A stretch of 19,104 bases of DNA from assembly GCA_017458885.1 (NCBI GenBank), contig JAFSZQ010000133.1, positions 1 to 19,104 of the forward strand. The letters run 5' to 3'. The notes below the pieces were generated by a model that was not told the DNA's origin, ran no database searches, and saw only the letters and a list, made by a program, of their open reading frames with translations. This document shows positions 1 through 8,622 of this stretch, one piece after another. This stretch comes from Oscillospiraceae bacterium (GTDB taxonomy: Bacteria > Bacillota > Clostridia > Oscillospirales > Oscillospiraceae). Both the position numbers and the translations under genes were made by a program. The number at the start of each line of letters is the position of its first letter. The stretch's first letter is position 1.

Positions 1-101
1 ACGGGCATCTCTACACCGAGCACTGCGACCACCTGCTCTCCGACGAGGAGATCGAGCGGTATATCAAAGAGCATCCCGAGGAGTTTGAGGAGGACGAATG
101 A
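1..101 (+). CDS. def: Probable peptide deformylase, C-terminal tail only (partial)
   Basis: Only the last 32 residues are present. The frame opens at base 3, starts GHLYTEH and ends in an acidic tail (EEFEEDE) with TGA at 99-101. The stop overlaps the ATG of fmt (ATGA). Peptide deformylase removes the N-terminal formyl group from nascent proteins, and def directly precedes fmt in very many bacteria. The peptide resembles the stretch that follows the HExDH zinc motif in clostridial deformylases (DG-LYT...), but the catalytic motifs lie outside the window. The call therefore rests mainly on gene order and this short similarity. Confidence 0.6.
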   Translation, partial: GHLYTEHCDHLLSDEEIERYIKEHPEEFEEDE

Positions 102-1018
102 GGATCGTCTTTATGGGAACGCCGACGTTCGCCGTCGCGTCGCTCCGGCGGCTGAAGGAGGACGGACACGAGCTGGTCGGCGTCTTCACGCAACCGGACA
201 AGCCGGGCAACCGAAAACGCATGACCGCACCACCTGTTAAGGAATATGCCTTGTCGGTCGGTCTACCGGTCTATCAGCCGGAAACCTTGTGCGATGGCGC
301 GGCGCTCTCGCTGCTGCGCTCGCTCGCGCCGGAGCTGACGGTGACGGCGGCGTATGGACAGCTTTTGCCGGAGGAGCTGCTGCGCGTGCCGAAGTACGGC
401 TCGGTCAATCTCCACCCGTCGCTTTTGCCGAAGTACCGCGGCCCGGCTCCCATCAACCGCGCCATCTTGAACGGCGAGGCGGAGACCGGCGTCACGGTCA
501 TGCACATGGCAAAAAAGCTCGACGCGGGCGACGTCATCAGCGTCCGCAAGACCGCCATCGGCGCGGACGAGGACGCGGAGCAGCTTTTTGAGCGGCTCGC
601 CGAGCTGGGCGCGGCGCTGCTTTCGGAGACCGTACCAACACTCGCGGACGGCACGGCGGCGCGCATCCCGCAGGACGAGGCGAAAGCGACCTATGCGCGC
701 AAGCTCTCGCGGGAGCTGTCGCCCATCGACTGGAGCAAGCCCGCCGAAGCCGTGTTCGACCAGATACGCGCGCTGGTGCCGTGGCCCTGCGCGTCGATGA
801 CGCTCTACGGCAAGACCGTCAAGCTCTGGCACGCCGTGCGCGGCGGGGAAACGGCGGCGGCGGCCGGTACTCTTTTCGCGCGTAAAAAAGGGATCGAGTG
901 CGTCTGCGGGGACGGAAAGAGCATCCTCGTCACCGAATTGCAGCCCGAGGGCGGCAAACGCATGGCGGCGGACGCATGGCTCAATGGGCAGCGCGCCGCC
1001 GTCGGTACGGCGCTGTGA
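98..1018 (+). CDS. fmt: Methionyl-tRNA formyltransferase
   Basis: This 306-aa protein transfers a formyl group from 10-formyl-tetrahydrofolate to Met-tRNAfMet, making the initiator tRNA. The N-terminal formyltransferase fold begins MRIVFMGTPTFA and carries the family signature SLLPKYRGPAPI (residues 108-119). The catalytic triad is N104, H106 and D142, exactly two residues before the E. coli N106/H108/D144 numbering. The C-terminal tRNA-binding domain follows from about residue 205 (LSPIDWSKPAEA). Length is normal for the family. The ATG overlaps the upstream stop as ATGA, and the TGA at 1016-1018 overlaps the likely GTG start of rsmB, so translational coupling is expected. Codons around 219-300 are noticeably more AT-leaning than the rest of the gene. 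Confidence 0.97.
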   Translation: MRIVFMGTPTFAVASLRRLKEDGHELVGVFTQPDKPGNRKRMTAPPVKEYALSVGLPVYQPETLCDGAALSLLRSLAPELTVTAAYGQLLPEELLRVPKYGSVNLHPSLLPKYRGPAPINRAILNGEAETGVTVMHMAKKLDAGDVISVRKTAIGADEDAEQLFERLAELGAALLSETVPTLADGTAARIPQDEAKATYARKLSRELSPIDWSKPAEAVFDQIRALVPWPCASMTLYGKTVKLWHAVRGGETAAAAGTLFARKKGIECVCGDGKSILVTELQPEGGKRMAADAWLNGQRAAVGTAL

Positions 1019-2310
1019 GCGCGAGAGCCGCCGCGCTGCGGGTGCTGGACGCCGTGCGCAAAAACGGCGCGTGGGCGGACGCCGCGCTCGCGGCGGAGCT
1101 GAAGCGCGAGCCGCTCGGCGCGGCGGACGCGGCGCTCGCAAGCCGCATCGTCTACGGCGTGCTGCAAAACCGGATGCTGCTGGACTGGTACCTCGCCGCG
1201 TACTGCGACCAGCGGCTCGACCATTTGCAGCAGCCGCTGCCGGACATCCTGCGCATCGGCGCATATCAGATCCTCTTCCTCGACAAAGTCCCCGACCGCG
1301 CGGCGGTCAGCGAAGCCGTGGAGCTTGCGAAAGCCGCGAAGCGCGGCGTGGCGGCGGGGCTGGTGAACGCGGTGCTGCGCAAGCTCGCGCGGAACAAAAA
1401 CGCGCTCCCGCCGCTGCCGGAGGACGACGTGGAGCGCCTCTGCGTCGAGACGAGCCACCCGCGCTGGCTTACGGAGCGGATGCTCGCGCTGCTCGGCAGG
1501 GAGGAGGCGGAGGCATATTTACACGCGAACAATGACGTGGCGCCGCTGACAGTCCAACCAAATCCGCTCAAAACGACGGCGGAGAAGCTGCTCGCGGAGC
1601 TTTCGGGCGCTGGGATCGGCGCGAAGCCGCACCCGTGGGCGCCGGACTGCCTCGAGCTGACCGGCGTCGGCGACCTGACGACGCTGCCCGCGTTCTACCG
1701 CGGGGAATTTCTGGTGCAGGACGCCGCCGCGCGGCTGGTGACGCTCGCGGCGGGCGTTTCTGCGGGGATGCGCGTGCTCGACGTCTGCGCCGCGCCCGGG
1801 GGCAAGTCGTTCTCCGCCGCGTTCGCGATGCGAAACGACGGGGAGATCGTCGCCTGCGACCTGCACGAGAACAAGCTGGGGCGTATCCGCGACGGCGCGG
1901 CGCGCCTCGGCGTCACCTGCGTCAAGACGCAAGCCGCCGACGGGCGCGTGTTCCGCCCCGAATGGGAGGGCGCTTTCGACGTCGTGCTCTGCGACGCGCC
2001 GTGCTCGGGTCTCGGCGTCATCCGCAAGAAGCCCGACATCCGCTACAAGGACCCCGCGACGTTCGCGGCGCTGCCGGAGATACAGGGCGCGCTGCTCGCG
2101 AACGCGGCGCGGTACGTCAAATCCGGCGGCGCGCTGGTCTACTCGACCTGCACGGTGCTGCCGGAGGAGAACGAGGGCGTGACGGGCGCGTTTCTACGCA
2201 CGCACGCCGAGTTTTCCGTGGAAATGCCAGACCATATCCCCGGCACGCTCCTGCCGCATCGGGACGGCACGGACGGATTCTACATCTGCAACATGAGACG
2301 GAGCCAATGA
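1015..2310 (+). CDS. rsmB: 16S rRNA (cytosine-967-C5)-methyltransferase RsmB
   Basis: RsmB methylates C967 of 16S rRNA in the cytoplasm using SAM. With the GTG start at 1015 it is 431 aa, the usual size. An N-terminal NusB-like helical domain (about residues 1-130) precedes the Rossmann methyltransferase domain. Visible motifs are the SAM-binding VLDVCAAPGGK (254-264), DAPCSGLG with C330, and YSTCTVLPEENE with the catalytic nucleophile C379. The reading frame is open further upstream inside fmt, including an ATG at 976, but the GTG at 1015 overlaps the fmt stop (GTGA) and gives an N-terminus like other RsmB proteins. No strong Shine-Dalgarno precedes it, which suggests coupling to fmt. The stop overlaps the rlmN ATG (ATGA). 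Confidence 0.94.
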   Translation: MSARAAALRVLDAVRKNGAWADAALAAELKREPLGAADAALASRIVYGVLQNRMLLDWYLAAYCDQRLDHLQQPLPDILRIGAYQILFLDKVPDRAAVSEAVELAKAAKRGVAAGLVNAVLRKLARNKNALPPLPEDDVERLCVETSHPRWLTERMLALLGREEAEAYLHANNDVAPLTVQPNPLKTTAEKLLAELSGAGIGAKPHPWAPDCLELTGVGDLTTLPAFYRGEFLVQDAAARLVTLAAGVSAGMRVLDVCAAPGGKSFSAAFAMRNDGEIVACDLHENKLGRIRDGAARLGVTCVKTQAADGRVFRPEWEGAFDVVLCDAPCSGLGVIRKKPDIRYKDPATFAALPEIQGALLANAARYVKSGGALVYSTCTVLPEENEGVTGAFLRTHAEFSVEMPDHIPGTLLPHRDGTDGFYICNMRRSQ

Positions 2311-3338
2311 CAGACATCAAAAGCATGACCCCCGCCGAGCTGACGGACGCGCTGCGCGCGCTGGGCGAGGCGGCGTACCGCGGCAAGCAGGTCTTTTCGT
2401 GGCTGCACCGCGGCGTCACGTCCTTCGACGCGATGAGCGACCTGCCGAAGCCGCTGCGCGGGAAGCTGGCGGAACGCTTCTACATCACCGCGCCCAATAT
2501 CGCGCGCAAACAGGTCTCGAAGCTCGACGGCACGATCAAGTACCTCTGGGAGCTGCGGGACGGCAACTGCATCGAAACGGTGCTCATGTCCTATCATCAC
2601 GGCAACACCGTCTGCGTCTCCACGCAGGTCGGCTGCCGCATGGGCTGCAAGTTCTGCGCGTCCACCGTCGCGGGCAAGGTGCGCGACCTCGCGCCGTCGG
2701 AGATGCTCGACCAGGTGCTCTTCACGAAGCTCGACAGCGGGCGGGAGGTCTCCAACATCGTGCTGATGGGCATCGGCGAGCCGATGGACAACCTCGACAA
2801 CGTGCTGCGGTTTTTGGAGCTCGTGAACAGCCCTGACGGACTGAACATCGGGATGCGGCACGTCTCGCTTTCGACCTGCGGCGTCGTGCCCGGCATCGAC
2901 CGGCTCGCGGAGCTGGGCTTACAGCTCACGCTGTCCGTCTCGCTCCACGCGCCGGACAGCGCCGCGCGCTCGCGCATCATGCCCGTCAACAACGCCTACG
3001 ACGTGGACGAGCTGTTCGCCGCCTGCCATCGGTATTTTGAAAAGACGGGGCGGCGCATCTCCTTTGAGTACGCGATGATCGACGGCGTGAACGACAGCGA
3101 CGCGCAGGCGGACTTACTGGCAAGGAAAATACGCGGGATGCCCGGGCATGTGAACCTGATCCCGCTCAACGACGTCGTGGAGAGCGAGTTCAAGCCGAGC
3201 CGCCGCGCGGCGGCGTTCCAAAAGCGGCTGGAAGCGCATGGGATCACGGCGACCGTGCGCCGCAGCCTCGGCGGGGACATCGACGCCTCCTGCGGCCAGC
3301 TTCGCCGCAAGGCTATGGAAGGGAGAGAGGAAGCATGA
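2307..3338 (+). CDS. rlmN: Dual-specificity RNA (adenine-C2)-methyltransferase RlmN
   Basis: This 343-aa radical-SAM enzyme methylates C2 of A2503 in 23S rRNA and of A37 in some tRNAs, affecting proofreading at the ribosome. The [4Fe-4S] cluster motif is CRMGCKFC (C110, C114, C117). The two cysteines used in the methyl-transfer cycle are visible as C103 (in TVCVSTQVG) and C329 (in DASCGQL near the C-terminus). Other RlmN signatures are MGIGEPMDN, LSTCGVVPGI and the SLHAP stretch. The ATG at 2307 overlaps the rsmB stop; the open frame extending upstream to 1635 is a shadow of rsmB. The TGA overlaps the start of stp (ATGA). Confidence 0.97.
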   Translation: MTDIKSMTPAELTDALRALGEAAYRGKQVFSWLHRGVTSFDAMSDLPKPLRGKLAERFYITAPNIARKQVSKLDGTIKYLWELRDGNCIETVLMSYHHGNTVCVSTQVGCRMGCKFCASTVAGKVRDLAPSEMLDQVLFTKLDSGREVSNIVLMGIGEPMDNLDNVLRFLELVNSPDGLNIGMRHVSLSTCGVVPGIDRLAELGLQLTLSVSLHAPDSAARSRIMPVNNAYDVDELFAACHRYFEKTGRRISFEYAMIDGVNDSDAQADLLARKIRGMPGHVNLIPLNDVVESEFKPSRRAAAFQKRLEAHGITATVRRSLGGDIDASCGQLRRKAMEGREEA

Positions 3339-4088
3339 AGGTTTGGGGGGTCACGGACGTGGGACTGAAGCGCCGTGACAATCAGGACGCCTATGCGTTC
3401 GAGACCGTCGGCGCGCTCGGCGCGGTCGTCGCCGTCGTATGCGACGGCATGGGCGGCGTGCAGGGCGGACAGCTCGCGAGCACGCTCGCGGTCTCGACGT
3501 TTCTGGAAGAGTTTCGCACGCGGGCGCGCGCGGGGATGACGGTGGAGGAGATCCAGAATCTGCAAAGCGCCGCCGCCGCGCGGGCAAACGAGATGATCTA
3601 CACGCGCGCACAGGAGGGCGAGGAGTACCGAGGGATGGGCACGACGCTCGTCTCCGCGCTCGTCTCGACAGAGGCGGCGGTGCTCTGCAACGTCGGCGAC
3701 AGCCGCGCCTACCACGTCGGCGAGGCGGGCATCCGCCGCGTCACCCGCGACCACTCCGTGGTCGAGGAGATGGTCGAATCCGGCGAGATCACGCGCGAGG
3801 AGGCTCGCACGCATCCGAACCGCAACCTCATCACGCGCGCGCTCGGCCCCGACCGGAACATGGTCTGCGACACCTATGCCGTCCCGCTCGCGGCGGGGGA
3901 GAGCGTGCTGCTGTGTACCGACGGGCTGACCGGCACCGTGCTGGACGACGAGATCTGCGACGCCGTGCGCGGCGCGGAGGACGGCGCGGCGGCGCTGGAG
4001 CGCCTGCTGGAGCTTGCCAAGAGCCGCGGCGCGCCCGACAACGTGACGGCGATCCTCATCCGCAACGACGGGGAGGAGGTGCGCGTCG

Positions 4089-4096
<8 letters not shown>
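3335..4096 (+). CDS. stp: PP2C-family Ser/Thr protein phosphatase (Stp/PrpC)
   Basis: This 253-aa metal-dependent phosphatase is the partner of the PASTA kinase encoded just downstream and removes phosphate from shared substrates such as cell-wall and translation factors. PP2C motifs appear in order: RRDNQD (metal ligand D18), VVCDGMGG (D37, G38), GMGTTL, NVGDSRAY, RDHSVVEEMV, LLCTDGLT and GAPDNVTAI near residue 240. Length matches B. subtilis PrpC. No signal peptide or membrane segment is visible, so it should be cytosolic. It overlaps rlmN by 4 bases and prkC by 8 bases, so phosphatase and kinase are likely made in fixed proportion. Confidence 0.96.
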
Positions 4097-5812
<1,716 letters not shown>

Positions 5813-5816
<4 letters not shown>

Positions 5817-6688
5817 CGGGACGCATTTTCAAGGCGCTCAGCGGCTTTTACTACGTCGATACCGGCGCGGAGCAGCTCGCCTGCAAGGCGCGGGGCAAGC
5901 TCCGCAAGGCGGGCGTGTCCCCGCTCGTGGGCGACCGCGTGGAGTATACGGCGCTCGGCGGCGGGGAGGGCGTCGTCGAGGCGGTGCTGCCGCGGCGCAA
6001 CGCCTTTGAGCGCCCCGCCGTGGCGAACATCGACCAGCTCGTCATCGTCGTCTCCGAGGCGATCCCGCGCGCGGAGCCCTACGTCATCGACCGCATGACC
6101 GCCATCGCGGCGCTCAAGGGCTGCGACGTGCTGATCTGCGTCAACAAGTGCGACCTCGCCTCGGGCGACGCGCTGTGCGACTACTACGCCCGCGCGGGCT
6201 ACGGCGTCGCGCGCGTGAGCGCGGAGACCGGCGAGGGGCTGGAAAGCCTGAAAGCCGCAATATCCGGCAAGCTAAATGCCTTTACAGGGAATTCCGGCGT
6301 CGGCAAGTCGAGCATCCTCAACGCGCTCGACCCGCGCTTCCGGCTCAAGACCGCCGAGGTCAGCCAGGCGCTCCGGCGCGGCAAGCACACGACGCGGCAC
6401 GTCGAGCTGTACCGCACGGCGGACGGCGCGGAGATCATCGACACGCCGGGCTTCTCGTCCTTCGACGCGGAGGGTCTGGGGCTCGAGCTCAAGGCGCGTC
6501 TGCCGGAGGCGTTTCCCGACTTCGCGCCCTATCTCGGCGCCTGCCGCTTCGTCGGGTGCAGCCACACGAAGGAGCAGGGCTGCGCGGTGCTTGCCGCCGT
6601 GCGGGAGGGAAAGCTCGTCAAGGGGCGGCACGAGAGCTATGTGCGGCTCTACGGGGAACTGAAGGACCTGAAGGAATGGAATACCTGA
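5813..6688 (+). CDS. rsgA: Small-subunit ribosome biogenesis GTPase RsgA (CpgA/YloQ)
   Basis: This 291-aa circularly permuted GTPase assists late 30S maturation. The order of G motifs is permuted as expected: NKCD (111-114, G4) comes before the P-loop GNSGVGKS (159-166, G1) and DTPGF (210-214, G3). An N-terminal OB fold precedes them. The C-terminal zinc site is C244-x4-C249-x-H251-x5-C257. The start is GTG at 5813: it overlaps the prkC stop (GTGA), is preceded by GGAGG at about 5801 and yields the normal family length, whereas the open frame continues upstream as a prkC shadow. Codons just before the P-loop (about 6242-6295) include ATA, CTA and ACA, which are rare elsewhere in the gene. A terminator follows the stop within 3 bases. 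Confidence 0.95.
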
Positions 6689-6690
6689 AA

Positions 6691-6717
6691 AGAGACGGCG
6701 CTCGCCGTCTCTTTTTT
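6691..6717 (+). terminator. Rho-independent terminator closing the fmt-rsgA operon
   Basis: AGAGACGGCG at 6691-6700 pairs perfectly with CGCCGTCTCT at 6703-6712 and is followed by a run of six T (6712-6717). It begins two bases after the rsgA stop codon, so it separates the translation/signalling operon from the sporulation genes downstream. Confidence 0.9.
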
Positions 6718-6742
6718 GTCGTGACCGCCTGCCGCCGCGCTT

Positions 6743-6752
6743 CATAGAATGG
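6743..6752 (+). promoter_or_regulatory. Candidate sporulation promoter -10 element (CATAGAATGG)
   Basis: CATAGAATGG lies between the terminator of the upstream operon and the first small gene of the spoVM-sipL-spoIVA region, where a new promoter is required. CATANNNT resembles the mother-cell sigma-E -10 box. No good ATA-type -35 is seen at 14 bases; an AC dinucleotide lies 17 bases upstream, which would fit a sigma-K pattern equally loosely. The same core recurs upstream of sipL (7056) and cotJAB (13670). Confidence 0.35.
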
Positions 6753-6786
6753 AGCGTCACAAAACTGGGGAGGGGCGAGGCTCGTT

Positions 6787-6939
6787 ATGTGCTGGAGGAC
6801 GTGGAAGCTGATCGGGGTCTGCGCGCTGGCGCTGGGCGCCGCGATCCTGATCACGGCGATCTTTCCCGTGGGCTTTTTGATGTTCCTCGTCGCGCTCCTG
6901 CTCATTTTTTGCGGCGTTGGGCTCATCAAAAAGCTGTAG
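6787..6939 (+). CDS. Small hydrophobic membrane peptide (50 aa), unknown function
   Basis: The ORF runs ATG 6787 to TAG 6937-6939 and encodes 50 residues starting MCWRTWKLIG and ending GVGLIKKL. Nearly everything from residue 8 to 46 is hydrophobic, enough for one long or two short membrane helices with a Pro-Gly turn at FPVGF (26-30), bracketed by positive charges (R4, K7, K48, K49). A GGGGAGGGG Shine-Dalgarno at about 6768-6776 supports translation. It sits 12 bases before the spoVM-like gene, in the place where rpe and thiN lie in Bacillus. I recognise no family. Co-transcription with spoVM suggests a role in sporulation, but that is inferred from position only. Confidence 0.65.
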   Translation: MCWRTWKLIGVCALALGAAILITAIFPVGFLMFLVALLLIFCGVGLIKKL

Positions 6940-6951
6940 GGAGGTGAGGGC

Positions 6952-7035
6952 ATGAAGATCGTCGTCTGGCAGTCGCCCAAGGCGATCAGCGGACTGCTGC
7001 GCCGCTTATTCGGGATCAGGGACGAACGAAAGTAG
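6952..7035 (+). CDS. spoVM: Stage V sporulation protein SpoVM (27-aa amphipathic peptide)
   Basis: A 27-codon ORF from ATG 6952 to TAG 7033-7035, preceded by a strong GGGAGGTGAGGG ribosome site at 6939-6950. SpoVM is a 26-aa amphipathic helix that senses positive curvature of the forespore outer membrane and recruits SpoIVA. The peptide here begins MKIVVWQSPKAISGLLRRLF. Compared with the B. subtilis peptide it keeps M1-K2, the helix-interrupting P9 with K10, G14, R17 and G21 at the same positions, and ends in charged residues. Context agrees: spoVM follows the prkC-cpgA(rsgA) cluster in Bacillus, and here it is followed by sipL and spoIVA, whose products act with it. It is short enough to be missed by gene callers. 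Confidence 0.85.
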   Translation: MKIVVWQSPKAISGLLRRLFGIRDERK

Positions 7036-7063
7036 AATAAACAGACTTGTCTCGGCATAGAGT
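7035..7063 (+). promoter_or_regulatory. Candidate sigma-E-type promoter of sipL-spoIVA
   Basis: GAATAAA at 7035-7041 and CATAGAGT at 7056-7063 are separated by 14 bases, matching the sigma-E layout (ATA-containing -35, about 14 bases, CATANNNT -10). The -35 overlaps the last base of the spoVM stop codon. The predicted start at about 7070 leaves a leader of about 25 bases with the sipL Shine-Dalgarno. SipL and SpoIVA are mother-cell proteins in studied species, which fits. Confidence 0.5.
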
Positions 7064-7095
7064 GGAGCAACGCTACGCCAAAGGAGACGAGTACC

Positions 7096-8610
7096 ATGGA
7101 ATTGGAACTGCAAAAGGAGACCTTCGAGTGTTTTCGCGCGCTCGCGCCCGTCACGCTTGAGCGCGAGGAGACGGCGGAGACCATCGTGCCGGATCACAGC
7201 CCGGACGTCGGGCGCATCGTGGACGTGAGCGCGTGCCTGCTGACGCGCTCGCTCGCGGTCACGGACGGCGCGCTGATCGCGTCGGGGGCGGTCAGGCTGA
7301 CGCTGCTGTACCTCGCGGAGGACGCGGCGGGACTGCGTTCGCTGACCTACGCCGTACCGTTCGAGCACCGCGCCGAGCTGCCCGACGGCTGCGCGGACGC
7401 CTGCGCGGAGGGGAGCGTTTGCAGCGTGGAGGCGCGGCTGCTGAACCCGCGCAAGCTGTTCACGCGCTTCGTCGTTGACTGGAAGATCACGCCCTACTGC
7501 CGCGCGGCGATCACGACCTGCGGCGAGATCGCCGAACAGGAGCAGTACGCCATCCAGACGCTCTGCGAGACCTACGATGCGTCCCTGATCCGCGGCGTGG
7601 GCGAGCGCGAATTCGCGTTTTCCGACGAGCTGACGCTCCCGGGCGGACGCGAGCCCATCGGCGAGCTGCTGTGCGAGCGCGTGAAGCTCCGCGTGACGGA
7701 GGCGAAGCTGCTCGGCGGCAAGATCGTGCTCAAGGGCGTCGCGTGCCTGTCGCTGCTGTACGCGGCGGCGGAGAGCGGCAAGCTCTGCTCCTACGCGGAG
7801 GAACTGCCCTTTTCGCAGATATTTGACAGCGACGCGCAGACGGACGGGGAGGGGAGCGTCGCCGTCGCGCTGGGGCTCTCCGAGAGCGAGATACATAGCG
7901 GGGAGGACGGGCGCGCGGTCACGGTCAAGCTGTTTCTCCGCGCGTTCCTCACCGTCAGTGGCACGGCGCGCGTGAGCTGCATCACCGACCTCTACAGCAC
8001 CGCCTATGACCTCGACGCGAAGCTCGAGACCGTGGAGCTGCGGCAGGCGCCGGAGGTCACGACCGTCACGCAGAGCGTGCGCGAGCAGCTCGACACCGGC
8101 ACGGCGGTCAAATGCGTCCTCTCCGCCGACGTGTGCTTCGGCAGCGCGAGCGTGCGGCAGGACGGCGATACGGCGACGCTGCGCGCGGCGGCGGCGCTGT
8201 CGCTGCTGTACCTCGACGAGGCGGACACGCCGCTGTCCCTCCAGCGCCGCATCGAGATCACGGCGGAGGCAAAGGTGAGCGGCGCGGCGCGCGCGAGCCT
8301 CGAGACCGTCTGCGCCGGCGACGTCACGGCAAACGTCAACGCCGGCGGCGTCGAGCTGCGCTTTCCCGCGGAATTCACGCTCGTCTCCGCCGAAACGCCG
8401 CAGTGCGCGTGTCTTACGAGCCTGAGCGCGGAGCGTGCCGAGCCGGACGCGGACGCGCCCGCGCTGGTGCTGCGCGCGATTGAGGAGGGCGAGACGCTCT
8501 GGGACGTCGCCAAGCAGTACCGCACGACCGCGGAGAGCATCCTCGCGGCGAACGAGCTGACGGAAAGCCTCGAGGCGGGGCAGATGCTGCTCATTCCGCG
8601 CGGACGCTGA
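7096..8610 (+). CDS. sipL: SpoIVA-interacting protein SipL (DUF3794 repeats + C-terminal LysM)
   Basis: This 504-aa protein is the clostridial coat-morphogenesis factor that binds SpoIVA through its LysM domain and keeps the coat attached to the forespore. Three DUF3794-like units are visible: around residues 30-105 (VPDHSPDVGRIVDV ... RLTLLYLAED), 175-245 (LPGGREPIGELL ... CLSLLYAAAES) and 335-395 (LSADVCFGSAS ... ALSLLYLDEAD), each with a recurring hydrophobic LSLLY strand. The C-terminal LysM occupies about residues 457-504 (EEGETLWDVAKQY ... LIPRGR). No signal peptide is present, as expected for a mother-cell cytosolic protein. AAGGAGA at about 7080-7086 supports the ATG at 7096. Only 12 bases separate it from spoIVA, so partner proteins are made from one operon. 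The gene name rests on domain architecture and this neighbour. Confidence 0.9.
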   Translation: MELELQKETFECFRALAPVTLEREETAETIVPDHSPDVGRIVDVSACLLTRSLAVTDGALIASGAVRLTLLYLAEDAAGLRSLTYAVPFEHRAELPDGCADACAEGSVCSVEARLLNPRKLFTRFVVDWKITPYCRAAITTCGEIAEQEQYAIQTLCETYDASLIRGVGEREFAFSDELTLPGGREPIGELLCERVKLRVTEAKLLGGKIVLKGVACLSLLYAAAESGKLCSYAEELPFSQIFDSDAQTDGEGSVAVALGLSESEIHSGEDGRAVTVKLFLRAFLTVSGTARVSCITDLYSTAYDLDAKLETVELRQAPEVTTVTQSVREQLDTGTAVKCVLSADVCFGSASVRQDGDTATLRAAAALSLLYLDEADTPLSLQRRIEITAEAKVSGAARASLETVCAGDVTANVNAGGVELRFPAEFTLVSAETPQCACLTSLSAERAEPDADAPALVLRAIEEGETLWDVAKQYRTTAESILAANELTESLEAGQMLLIPRGR

Positions 8611-8622
8611 AGGGAGGGGAAG

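Noticed and set aside
898-1014. N-terminal extension of rsmB into fmt
   Set aside because: The frame is open but overlaps fmt by about 120 bases, and RsmB proteins begin close to the GTG at 1015. ATG 976 remains a weak alternative.
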